Shown one piece after another: positions 8,457-14,076 of a stretch of 14,076 nt of DNA. Both the position numbers and the translations under genes were made by a program. The number at the start of each line of letters is the position of its first letter. Position 1 is the stretch's first letter. Where the stretch lies: contig DCZN01000102.1 in assembly GCA_002331625.1 (NCBI GenBank), forward strand, positions 8,979 through 23,054, in the 5' to 3' direction. The DNA comes from Nitrospira sp. UBA2083 (GTDB lineage: Bacteria > Nitrospirota > Nitrospiria > Nitrospirales > Nitrospiraceae). A model generated the notes under the pieces. The model was given only the letters and a program-made list of their open reading frames with translations, did not search any database and was not told the DNA's origin.

Positions 8457-8669
8457 ATGACTTGCCAGCGATGCGATGGTTTGATGGTCAGTGAACGGAT
8501 TAGCGATCTTCAGGGGCTGAGCAGCGATCTGTGCGTCGACGGGTACCGCTGTTTGCTCTGCGGCAATGTCGTCGACGCGATGATTCTCGAAAACCGGAAG
8601 CGATCAGTTGAGGCATTCCAGGCGGTTTCAGGCTTCAGCGATCGAGCCATGGGGTTGGCGGCAGCATAG
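8457..8669 (+). CDS. Small Cys-rich zinc-ribbon-like protein (70 aa)
   Basis: The start ATG at 8457 follows a perfect AAGGAGG (8444-8450) at six bases, so this start is preferred over upstream in-frame codons. The protein has C3-x2-C6 near the N-terminus and C32-x2-C35 after a short hydrophilic segment, the classic two-knuckle arrangement of a zinc ribbon or rubredoxin-like site. An extra C26 lies just before the second knuckle. Residues 36-70 are a predicted helix without further motifs. No enzymatic domain is present. A metal-binding adaptor or a small regulator is possible, but I do not recognise a named family. The next gene, another Cys-pair mini-protein, begins 73 bases downstream on the same strand. 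Confidence 0.7.
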   Translation: MTCQRCDGLMVSERISDLQGLSSDLCVDGYRCLLCGNVVDAMILENRKRSVEAFQAVSGFSDRAMGLAAA

Positions 8670-8742
8670 AGCGAGAGGGGGAATCGATGTGATCATGCCC
8701 TCCTCATCGAGGATTGGGGATGATCGAGGAAGGAGCTGGCCC

Positions 8743-8991
8743 ATGACGCGCCACGATGAATCGATCACGGCTCTTCGCATCCAACTCCATCAACTGTCCT
8801 GCCCCACGTGCGGCAAATCTGACCTGATACCGATGCTCCAATGTGATTACTACCCGGATGGATGTCTCTGGGTTGTGCGGTGCACGAGTTGTCGGACTCC
8901 GTACCACCTGGCGGGGCGGCGATCATTGTCAGATTCTGTTGTGAACGGAACAGGCTCAGCGAGTTTGTGTCCGGAACAGAAGACGAGCTGA
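8743..8991 (+). CDS. Second small zinc-ribbon-like protein (82 aa)
   Basis: The ATG at 8743 follows AAGGAG (8730-8735) at seven bases; upstream in-frame codons back to 8608 would overlap the preceding gene and lack a site. The protein has SCPTCGKSDLIPM (C20-x2-C23), then C34 and C41 in a turn with aromatic residues, and RCTSCRTPY (C47-x2-C50). This is a zinc-ribbon pattern with two extra cysteines. The C-terminal 25 residues are polar and low in structure. It is unrelated in sequence to its upstream neighbour apart from the Cys spacing, and is probably co-transcribed with it. Function unknown. Confidence 0.65.
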   Translation: MTRHDESITALRIQLHQLSCPTCGKSDLIPMLQCDYYPDGCLWVVRCTSCRTPYHLAGRRSLSDSVVNGTGSASLCPEQKTS

Positions 8992-9172
8992 TCCGGAACG
9001 TCACGGACGCCATGGGTTCTGTCGCATATGCGCTGATGTACGAGAGGAAGCATGGTGGGAGCAACATTCCTCTCCTTATCGTGCACCACCATGTTAGTTG
9101 ACGGATGGAGTAGCCTGCTTGAGATGGAAAGAGAACAGGAAGCCACTTCTTTCGTGAGAGAGGAGGTTTGTG
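8992..9172. other. Stretch with no convincing gene
   Basis: Short overlapping frames exist, for example one ending at 9101 with GSNIPLLIVHHHVS. They lack ribosome binding sites at a sensible start and resemble nothing I know. Together with the doubtful pseudogene (9173-9607) and 9608-9846, this makes about 850 bases of low information between the zinc-ribbon pair and the DUF4142 gene. Confidence 0.4.
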
Positions 9173-9607
9173 ATGCAAAACATATATGCGTGTCTGCTGT
9201 CGGTTGTGTGGTTCACTGTCCCTGCTCCAGTCTCGGCCAATACGTGGCCTGAGTTCTGAGCGAGGTGGAGTGATCATGACAGGGTCACCCAACACTGGTT
9301 CGAACACGACTCCGTGACTCAGACCGTGGCCGACACTCGGCTGGGTCGCGATGACCACTTTAGCATGGACGAACGTGCTCGAAGCTCAAGAGAGACCAAG
9401 GAGAGCGGGGCGACAGCCGAAACCGACCGTGAGAGGTCTCACGAGTCAGAGCGCTCCGACAATACCGCTCGGTCGTCCAGCAATGTACTCGATCGTTCAT
9501 ACGACACTGTGCACAGCCCCTCTCATCACCCCGACCCATGGTGGGGACGGCGTGTGGAAGGTGACCCGATGATCAGGGAACTGAGTCGTAAGCCGTCAGC
9601 GAAATAG
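9173..9607 (+). pseudogene. Possible secreted protein gene broken by an in-frame TGA
   Basis: The ATG at 9173 follows GAGAGGAGG and begins a clear Sec-type signal peptide (YACLLSVVWFTVPAPVSA, then NTWPEF). The frame stops at TGA 9257-9259 after only 28 codons. The same frame then stays open for another 115 codons to the TAG at 9605-9607. It encodes a strongly hydrophilic, Ser/Arg/Glu/Asp/His-rich stretch with plausible codon use. The only start in the second part is GTG 9314, which has no ribosome binding site. The simplest reading is a small secreted, low-complexity protein inactivated by a nonsense mutation. Alternatively, the 28-residue peptide is the real product and the rest is chance. 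No family was recognised. Confidence 0.35.
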
Positions 9608-9621
9608 GGGCGCTCAAGTTT

Positions 9622-9641
9622 TTGCCGATCACATACGGCAA
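9622..9641 (+). terminator. Hairpin downstream of the 9173-9607 frame
   Basis: TTGCCG at 9622-9627 pairs perfectly with CGGCAA at 9636-9641 around an 8-base loop, 15 bases after the stop at 9607. A short TTTT (9645-9648) follows. It is weak but correctly placed for an intrinsic terminator. Confidence 0.35.
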
Positions 9642-9846
9642 CGGTTTTGCCTGCGCGCGAGATCAGGGATCCTCATCGAACACAGCGAGGGATGGAGAAA
9701 GACGACGTGATGATGCCGGCGAGTGGATAGGTGTGAAACCAAGCAGGTCGATTTCAGTTTCTTGAGGTGTTCCCTCTTACCACTCCTGGCTGGTCGTTGT
9801 CTCTCATCCGCATGACCACTACACGCATGGCCCAAGGAGGTTGAAA

Positions 9847-10389
9847 ATGAGGCGAACCATGACCTTCATACCGATAATTGCCGCATTCAGTGTCTTTTCA
9901 GGTTGTTCGTTAATGCAGACAGTGATGCCTGCACTATTGACCGATGCGAATGTTTTCTCGCTGCTCAACACCATTAATCAAGGCGAGATTGATACCGGCC
10001 GGCTCGCGCTGCAGAGGGCATCCTCCGAAGATGTGCGGTCTTTCGCTTCTCGCCTCATGACCGAACATCAGAGGATGATGGACGATACCGGCCGGTTAGC
10101 GTTGCAGATGAAGGTGCAGCCGAAAAAGCCGGCGTTGGCATCGGCGTTAGAGAACGAGCATCAGGATGTGATGGAGGGATTACGGAATACCTCCGGGCTG
10201 GATTTCGATAGGGCGTACATCACGTATCAAACCAAAATGCATGGCCAAGTGGCCGACCTTGTCCAGGATACGGAACAGTCAGTCAGTAGTTCGCATCTAC
10301 AACAGCACCTCCAGGAAATCCGACTGAATCTGCAAAGCCATTTTGCAGCCGCCCGTTCTCTAGGGCGTCAGGTCATGGCGCGACAGTGA
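9847..10389 (+). CDS. DUF4142 domain lipoprotein
   Basis: This 180-residue protein has a signal peptide ending in the lipobox F17-S18-G19-C20. I chose the ATG at 9847 because AAGGAGG (9834-9840) lies six bases upstream; an in-frame TTG at 9841 abuts that site. The mature part is all-helical. NTINQGEIDTGRLALQRAS is followed by VRSFASRLMTEHQRM, a second LALQ segment, ENEHQDVMEGL and LDFDRAYITYQTKMHGQV, then a final helix ending in HFAAARSLG. This is the DUF4142 four-helix, ferritin-like arrangement with conserved His-bearing helices. Family function is not established; periplasmic stress roles have been suggested for relatives. Its stop overlaps the following CMD remnant by four bases. Confidence 0.88.
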   Translation: MRRTMTFIPIIAAFSVFSGCSLMQTVMPALLTDANVFSLLNTINQGEIDTGRLALQRASSEDVRSFASRLMTEHQRMMDDTGRLALQMKVQPKKPALASALENEHQDVMEGLRNTSGLDFDRAYITYQTKMHGQVADLVQDTEQSVSSSHLQQHLQEIRLNLQSHFAAARSLGRQVMARQ

Positions 10390-10607
10390 CTGGGGGTACT
10401 GTCCTTCTGCATCATCGCGGCTGTGTAGCGGAGGACGATCTGACGCTCTTTGTGGCAGTAGGATATGGACAGCGGCATCTGTCGGATGTGGTGACGATCG
10501 TGGCGCTCAAGCCTTTGAGCAATTATGTGAATTACCTCGCGCACACGCCGCTTGATCCGCAATTTTCAGCGCAAGTATGGAAGGCCCAGGCCAAGACCGT
10601 CGGCTGA
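10386..10607 (+). pseudogene. C-terminal remnant of a carboxymuconolactone decarboxylase/AhpD-like gene
   Basis: The frame from about 10404 reads RGCVAEDDLTLFVAVGYG, then a DVVTIVALKPLSNYVNYLAH segment and TPLDPQFSAQVW. This matches the last third of CMD-family peroxidase-like proteins (GW-x-D-x-D-x-x-x-FLAAGY followed by LKTLSNYxNHIAxTPLD, from memory). The half carrying the catalytic CxxC-x3-H motif is missing, and the only start is a GTG overlapping the DUF4142 stop. It could be translated by coupling but would lack the active site, so I call it a 5'-truncated remnant. Its SNYVNYLA motif is related to SNYINHIA in the intact CMD gene at 12512, but its surroundings differ, so it comes from another CMD subfamily and not from a partial duplication of that gene. 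Confidence 0.7.
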
Positions 10608-10653
10608 GAAGCATACATTGCTGTGCAAAGACCAGGTACCAGCGCAAATGAGA

Positions 10654-10686
10654 CCGACCTGTGCGGAGCGTTGCTGCGCCGGTCGG
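10654..10686. terminator. Imperfect inverted repeat in the convergent gap
   Basis: CCGACC at 10654-10659 pairs with GGTCGG at 10681-10686, extending inward with one mismatch and one wobble pair. It lies between a plus-strand and a minus-strand unit. Neither side has a proper T-run, so this is only a candidate. Confidence 0.25.
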
Positions 10687-10694
10687 AAGATGGT

Positions 10695-10720
10695 GCAGAT
10701 CAGAGATCTGCTTTCGTTTT
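10695..10720 (+). terminator. Intrinsic terminator overlapping the activator stop codon
   Basis: GCAGATC (10695-10701), loop AGA, GATCTGC (10705-10711) form a perfect 7-bp stem followed by TTTCGTTTTCTT on the plus strand. This would end transcription coming from the DUF4142 unit. The loop and stem contain the stop codon of the minus-strand activator (complement of 10700-10702), so the two convergent genes share these bases. Confidence 0.5.
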
Positions 10721-12334
10721 CTTGATCCCCAGTGCTTTCATGCGTGATGCGAGCGTGGTCGGCTTCATGCCCAACAAGACAGCGGCACCGTTTGCGCCGA
10801 ATATCTTCCCCTTGGTGAGTCGCAAGGCTTGCGCGATATTTTCCCGTTCTTGACGTCTCCAATCTTGTCGAGTCGCTACCCGCGAGGTTGGGGGAGCTGA
10901 TGAAGATGGCGCCATCGGGTCACGGGAGGGCGAGGGCTGAAGATGAATGTCCAGGGTCCGGCCTTGGGAGAGAATGACGGCGCGCTCAACGACGTTTTGG
11001 AGCTCGCGCACATTTCCCGGCCAGTGATGGGCTGCCAGTTGGCTCAAGGCCGCTTGTGTCAAGCGCGGGGCCCGGCGGTTCATTCGCGTAGCGCTCTGAG
11101 CGATAAAATGGGACGCCAGCTTCGGAATGTCTTCTGGGCGCTCTCGCAGCGGGGGGATGTGAAGAGGGAAGACACTGAGTCGATAGTAGAGATCTTCGCG
11201 AAAGCGACCGGCTTCGACTTCCTGTTTCAGGTCTCGATTGGTTGCCGCGAGGATCCGAACGTCCACGTGGCGTGTGCGGGTGTCACCGACACGCTCGAAC
11301 TCTCCTTCCTGGAGCACACGCAGTAATTTGGCCTGCATCGGGAGGGGGATCTCACCGATCTCATCGAGAAAGAGAGTGCCATGATCGGCCATTTCGAAAC
11401 GGCCCGGGCGCTCAGCCAGCGCTCCGGTAAAGGCACCTTTCACATGCCCGAAAAATTCGCTCTCGAACAAGGTATCTGGTACGGCACTGCAGTTCACCTT
11501 GATCAACGCTCGCCCCTTGCGCGCGCTCCGGTCATGAATTGCGCGAGCAACCAGTTCCTTGCCCGTCCCGCTTTCACCGGTAATCAAGACTGCCGCGTCG
11601 GTCGGAGCGACCAATTCCACCTGCCGCAGGACATGCTGCAGCGCCTGGCTCTCGCCGACGAATTCTCCCATCCCCAGGGCAGCGGTGACTTCTTCTCGCA
11701 GATAGAGGTTCTCTTCTTCCAAGCGAGCACGAAGGAGATCGATCTCTTCATACGCTTTGGCATTCGCAATGCTCACCGCCGCGTAATCCGCGAAGATCCG
11801 CAACCATTCGAAGGCTTCCTCGTTGAGCAAGCCCCGGTCGAAGAGCCCCAGGACTCCGAGAATCTCGTCCCGGTAGGTCAAGGGCTGCGCGGCGAAGGAC
11901 CTCACTTCCTCGCGTGTAAACCAAGCCGGGTGCGCCATCCACTCTTCGTTGCCTTGCAGCCCGGCCAGCCAAATGGGCTCTCCGGTCGCAGCCACACGCC
12001 CGATTTTGCGTTCTCCCAATGGAAACCGGTGAAAGGAACCGTCGAGGCGGCCGTAGTCGGACTGCGGATCACGGGGAATGCCGGCACTGGCGACGAGGTG
12101 CAGGGATCGGTTGCTTTCGGAGGCATCCTCCCGACGTTGGCACATGTCGCAGAGAGTGTCCGGTTCGACCAGCCAGATGCGCGTCAGAACCGTGTTGGGG
12201 CATTGGGCGATACCGTGAGTGATGGTTCGGAGCACGTCTTGAAGGCCGCGCTGCTGAGCCGTCGCGACCATTAACTGAGGAAGTTGATCAGGATTCACGT
12301 CGTACACACTACGAAATCTCAACAGAAGAAGCAA
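10700..12334 (-). CDS. Sigma-54-dependent activator: GAF sensor, AAA+ and Fis-type DNA-binding domains
   Basis: This is an enhancer-binding protein of up to 544 residues that would remodel sigma-54 RNA polymerase using ATP. The GAF sensor domain spans about 27-196, with C45 and a C62-x2-C65 pair. A charged linker helix (about 197-222) leads to the AAA+ domain. That domain has Walker A GESGTGKE (253-260), the sigma-54 contact loop GAFTGA (300-305), Walker [12 protein letters not shown] (319-329) and the later [21 protein letters not shown] and HWPGNVREL motifs. The C-terminus has a Fis-type helix-turn-helix ending in [16 protein letters not shown]. There is no response-regulator receiver domain, so the signal is probably a ligand or redox state sensed by GAF, as in FhlA or NorR. 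The start is unsettled: TTG 12334 and GTG 12298 both lack a ribosome binding site, and ATG 12271 looks too far inside the conserved region. It is divergent from the CMD gene, its likely target. Confidence 0.92.
   Translation of the reverse strand: MLLLLRFRSVYDVNPDQLPQLMVATAQQRGLQDVLRTITHGIAQCPNTVLTRIWLVEPDTLCDMCQRREDASESNRSLHLVASAGIPRDPQSDYGRLDGSFHRFPLGERKIGRVAATGEPIWLAGLQGNEEWMAHPAWFTREEVRSFAAQPLTYRDEILGVLGLFDRGLLNEEAFEWLRIFADYAAVSIANAKAYEEIDLLRARLEEENLYLREEVTAALGMGEFVGESQALQHVLRQVELVAPTDAAVLITGESGTGKELVARAIHDRSARKGRALIKVNCSAVPDTLFESEFFGHVKGAFTGALAERPGRFEMADHGTLFLDEIGEIPLPMQAKLLRVLQEGEFERVGDTRTRHVDVRILAATNRDLKQEVEAGRFREDLYYRLSVFPLHIPPLRERPEDIPKLASHFIAQSATRMNRRAPRLTQAALSQLAAHHWPGNVRELQNVVERAVILSQGRTLDIHLQPSPSRDPMAPSSSAPPTSRVATRQDWRRQERENIAQALRLTKGKIFGANGAAVLLGMKPTTLASRMKALGIKKTKADL
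12300..12314. promoter_or_regulatory. Second, weaker dyad related to the upstream activator site
   Basis: TCGTA (12300-12304), a 5-base spacer and TACGA (12310-12314) repeat the half-site of the larger dyad at 12335-12361. The centres are about 41 bases apart, close to four helical turns, so both would lie on the same DNA face. It overlaps the first codons of the activator if TTG 12334 is used, or lies just upstream if GTG 12298 is used. Confidence 0.4.
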
Positions 12335-12361
12335 CGAGCATTCGTAGATTACGAATACTCG
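12335..12361. promoter_or_regulatory. 27-base hyphenated palindrome, candidate upstream activator sequence
   Basis: Arms of 12 bases, CGAGCATTCGTA (12335-12346) and TACGAATACTCG (12350-12361), flank GAT with a single mismatch; the inner seven bases pair perfectly. It is centred about 110 bases upstream of the predicted sigma-54 start site, a typical enhancer position, and lies beside the activator gene. I infer it is the binding site of that activator and may also autoregulate it. Confidence 0.6.
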
Positions 12362-12402
12362 TAACGACTCAATGCCGGGTGTGAAACATATGTATTCTAT
12401 TT

Positions 12403-12415
12403 TATCAATGACTTA
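12403..12415 (+). promoter_or_regulatory. IHF-binding site consensus match
   Basis: TATCAATGACTTA matches the IHF core consensus WATCAA-N4-TTR at every defined position and lies in an AT-rich block (about 12386-12420). It sits between the dyad and the -24/-12 element, where IHF-induced bending commonly brings an activator to sigma-54 polymerase. Confidence 0.55.
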
Positions 12416-12431
12416 TCGATGTAGATCATCA

Positions 12432-12447
12432 TGGCATCTTATCTGCT
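12432..12447 (+). promoter_or_regulatory. Sigma-54 (-24/-12) promoter for the CMD gene
   Basis: TGGCATCTTATCTGCT matches the consensus TGGCAC-N5-TTGCW with the invariant GG (12433-12434) and GC (12445-12446) exactly ten bases apart. Two positions differ (T for C after TGGCA, and C for T before TGC). The start site is predicted near 12458, which gives a 54-base leader before the ATG at 12512. Confidence 0.65.
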
Positions 12448-12511
12448 CAAGTCCATGTCAACCGCGACAATCTGGACGCGGACAAAAATATCAATCACCC
12501 AAGGAGGCACC

Positions 12512-13081
12512 ATGACTCGTATCGCACAACTCGATCCGCAGACAGCCACCGGACCAGCCAAGACGCTCTTCGAGGGCGTGCAGAAAAAATTGGGTGTGGT
12601 TCCGAATCTCTTCCGTGTCTTGGGCAATGCGCCGGCTGCGCTCCAAAGTTACCTGAGCTTCAGCGCGGCTCTTGCGGACGGAAGCTTTTCCCCGAAGCTC
12701 CGCGAACAGATTGCGCTCACCGTCGCCGAGACCAATCACTGCGCCTATTGCCTCAGCGCCCATTCGTTCATTGGCGGCAAGCTCGGCCTGACCCAACAGG
12801 ACCTCGCCGATGCCCGGCAAGCCACCGCGGTTGATCCTCGAATCGATGCCATTTTGAAGTTGGCGCGCGGCATTGTCGAGCAGCGCGGAGAACTCGGGGA
12901 AACAGGGCTCGAACAAGCGCGCCAGGCCGGCCTGACCGACGGCGAGATCGTGGAAACGGTCGCCCATGTCGCCCTGAACATCTTCAGTAATTACATCAAT
13001 CATATCGCGGGGACCGTTATTGATTTTCCGGAGGTCACACTCACCACCGGGTGCGCCGCCTCGTCCTGCGCTTGCGGCTAG
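12512..13081 (+). CDS. Carboxymuconolactone decarboxylase / AhpD-like protein with Cys-rich tail
   Basis: This 189-residue protein is an all-helical CMD/AhpD-type peroxidase-like protein. The active-site motif is complete: E73 is followed by NHCAYCLSAH, giving C77-x2-C80 and H84, which in AhpD supports alkylhydroperoxide or disulfide chemistry. Later motifs include DPRIDAILKLARGIV and a VAHVALNIFSNYINHIAGT segment. The start at 12512 is fixed by AAGGAGG at 12501-12507; an in-frame ATG at 12431 is rejected because it lies inside the sigma-54 element. The tail TTGCAASSCACG adds three cysteines (C181, C186, C188) beyond the fold, which could bind metal or exchange disulfides. It is the first gene after the predicted sigma-54 promoter, followed 71 bases later by a DsrE-family gene. 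Confidence 0.92.
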   Translation: MTRIAQLDPQTATGPAKTLFEGVQKKLGVVPNLFRVLGNAPAALQSYLSFSAALADGSFSPKLREQIALTVAETNHCAYCLSAHSFIGGKLGLTQQDLADARQATAVDPRIDAILKLARGIVEQRGELGETGLEQARQAGLTDGEIVETVAHVALNIFSNYINHIAGTVIDFPEVTLTTGCAASSCACG

Positions 13082-13152
13082 GGCCTGAGGAGTCGAGGAG
13101 CTTTAAGGGATACGTTCTTATTCACTCATGATCAGATGAAACAGGAGGAACT

Positions 13153-13527
13153 ATGAAGACAGCAATCGTCATACTCTCTGACCCCAAGAGCGGCGCGGAG
13201 GAGGCACTGGGACGTGTGTTCAACGCGCTCGCGCTGGCCGCGGAATCCAAGCAGAAAGGCGACGAGGTCGCCGTGGTCTTTAACGGGCCCGGGACCAGGT
13301 GGCCGGCGGAGCTGACCAAGCTGACGCACCCGGCTCATGCGCTCTATCAATCCGTACGCGATGTGGTCCAGGGCGCATCGTGCGCCTGCGCCGAGGTGTT
13401 CGGGGCGACGGACAGCGTGCGGTCTTGTGGAGTGACGACCGTAAACGACAACGCCTTACCGGGAACGTCGGGGCTCTTGAGCCTCAGGCGCTACCTGGAA
13501 GACGGATGGAGGCTGGTGATTTTTTGA
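13153..13527 (+). CDS. DsrE-family small protein (second copy)
   Basis: This 124-residue DsrE-like protein opens with a KTAIVILSD strand. LGRVFNALALAAESK, VAVVFNGPGTRW, a central helix and a final WRLVIF strand follow. Cysteines C77 and C79 form CxC and C92 sits in SCGV, equivalent to CxxC and ACG in the paralogue at 7862-8218. AGGAGG (13143-13148) precedes the ATG by four bases. No separate promoter is evident in the 71-base gap after the CMD gene, so it is probably in the same sigma-54 transcript. Sulfur or thiol transfer is suggested by fold and the conserved cysteine; the partner is unknown. Confidence 0.88.
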   Translation: MKTAIVILSDPKSGAEEALGRVFNALALAAESKQKGDEVAVVFNGPGTRWPAELTKLTHPAHALYQSVRDVVQGASCACAEVFGATDSVRSCGVTTVNDNALPGTSGLLSLRRYLEDGWRLVIF

Positions 13528-13536
13528 GTAGTCGAG

Positions 13537-13580
13537 CAGGCAGGTGGAAGACGGTGTGACACCATCTTCCCACCCGCCTG
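13537..13580. terminator. Long imperfect hairpin between the DsrE and flavoprotein genes
   Basis: CAGGC, GGT/ACC, GGAAGA/TCTTCC and GGTG/CACC segments pair in order around loop TGA, with three small interruptions. The stem is about 20 bp but has no T-run, so it may be an mRNA-stabilising or attenuating element and not a full terminator. Confidence 0.4.
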
Positions 13581-13595
13581 ACGGAGGGCAAGACG

Positions 13596-14076
13596 ATGGC
13601 TGGAAAATATCTGCAGATGACGATGACCGAGTCGGTGCGACGGGCGCAGCAACGGTACTACGGGCGTGCGTTGACGATCACTGATGTTCCTGACCGGGAC
13701 CCGCTCGGCGAAGCCGAGGCTCGCTTTATCGCGGATCGTGACAGTTTCTATCTGGGCTCAGTCAGCGAACAGGGTTGGCCGTATATCCAGCACCGGGGCG
13801 GGCCGAAAGGCTTTCTAAAAATCCTTGATCCCACCACGCTCGCGTTCGCCGATTACCGGGGGAACCGACAGCTCCTCAGCACGGGGAACCTCCACGTGAA
13901 CGACCGGGTGGCGCTGTTTCTCATGGACTACAAGAACCGGGAACGGCTGAAGATCCTCGGTCATGCGCGGGTGGAAGATGTCCGAGAGAATGCGGCTCTC
14001 GCTGTGCGGCTCGCACAGGGGGACATGCGGAACAAGGTAGAGCGAGTCGTCACCATCGAGGTGGTGTCCTACGACT
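13596..14076 (+). CDS. Pyridoxamine 5'-phosphate oxidase-like flavoprotein, 3'-truncated
   Basis: The frame is open to the right edge; 160 residues are visible. The ATG follows GGAGGG (13583-13588) at seven bases. Residues from about 43 show the split-barrel pattern of the PNPOx-like FMN-binding family: ARFIADRDSFYLGSV, then GWPYIQHRGGPKGFLKIL, LAFADYRGNRQ, GNLHVNDRVALFLMDY and a LKILGHARVED strand. The RGG-x-KGF and NRQ segments are typical of the general-stress/flavin-reductase branch and not of true PdxH, so a role in vitamin B6 synthesis is unlikely. It is the third plus-strand gene after the sigma-54 promoter, separated from the DsrE gene by 68 bases with a hairpin. I infer an FMN-dependent redox function alongside the thiol proteins. 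Confidence 0.85.
   Translation, partial: MAGKYLQMTMTESVRRAQQRYYGRALTITDVPDRDPLGEAEARFIADRDSFYLGSVSEQGWPYIQHRGGPKGFLKILDPTTLAFADYRGNRQLLSTGNLHVNDRVALFLMDYKNRERLKILGHARVEDVRENAALAVRLAQGDMRNKVERVVTIEVVSYD

Noticed and set aside
9777..9800. Possible sigma-54 element TGGCTG...TTGTC upstream of the DUF4142 gene
   Set aside because: The -12 GC is absent and the GG spacing does not fit, so it fails the invariant positions.
11381..12274. A 297-codon plus-strand open frame across the activator gene
   Set aside because: It is antisense to the well-supported GAF-AAA+ coding sequence and has no motifs of its own.
12431..12511. N-terminal extension of the CMD protein from an ATG at 12431
   Set aside because: It overlaps the predicted -24/-12 promoter, has no ribosome binding site, and its residues do not resemble the CMD family. 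The ATG at 12512 has a strong site.
1..14076. tRNA, rRNA and CRISPR-like repeats
   Set aside because: No cloverleaf with a conserved T-arm, no rRNA segment and no spaced direct repeats were seen on either strand.

Overview
The window reads as a chromosomal segment of a GC-rich Gram-negative bacterium. Outer-membrane-type lipoproteins, an HME-RND efflux system and a sigma-54 enhancer-binding regulator all point that way. The overall gene flavour (CusBA with a Met-rich adaptor, GAF-type sigma-54 activator, DsrE, DUF4142 and DUF4403 proteins) resembles Nitrospira/Nitrospirota. That placement is inference, because there is no rRNA or other marker here.

Layout. (1) 1-4204, plus strand: the 3' part of a CusB-like adaptor and a complete CusA-like pump for Cu(I)/Ag(I). 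The adaptor carries a Met-Gly repeat fused to a YtkA/FixH-like domain, and the pump keeps the three-methionine copper site. (2) 4205-8218, minus strand: a frameshifted DUF1259 (LppY/LpqO-type) remnant, a DUF1295 membrane protein, an IS1182-type transposase fragment, a DUF4403 lipoprotein and a DsrE-family protein. Two decayed elements in this stretch suggest past rearrangement. (3) 8457-10607, plus strand: two very small Cys-rich zinc-ribbon-like proteins, an approximately 850-base low-content stretch with a possible nonsense-broken secreted protein, a DUF4142 lipoprotein, and a 5'-truncated carboxymuconolactone decarboxylase (CMD) remnant. A terminator follows that overlaps the stop codon of the convergent gene. 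(4) 10700-14076: a GAF-AAA+-Fis sigma-54 activator on the minus strand, transcribed divergently from a plus-strand set of CMD/AhpD-like protein, DsrE-family protein and pyridoxamine-phosphate-oxidase-like flavoprotein (cut by the window end).

The most interesting part is the 177-base gap between the activator and the CMD gene. It holds a complete enhancer-dependent promoter architecture: tandem dyads near the activator start, a perfect match to the IHF consensus, and a -24/-12 element with GG-N10-GC spacing. A 54-base leader then leads to a strong ribosome binding site. I infer that the activator senses a small molecule or redox signal through its GAF domain and switches on a small thiol/flavin redox operon. 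The window also holds a second DsrE paralogue and a second, broken CMD gene, so this theme recurs locally.
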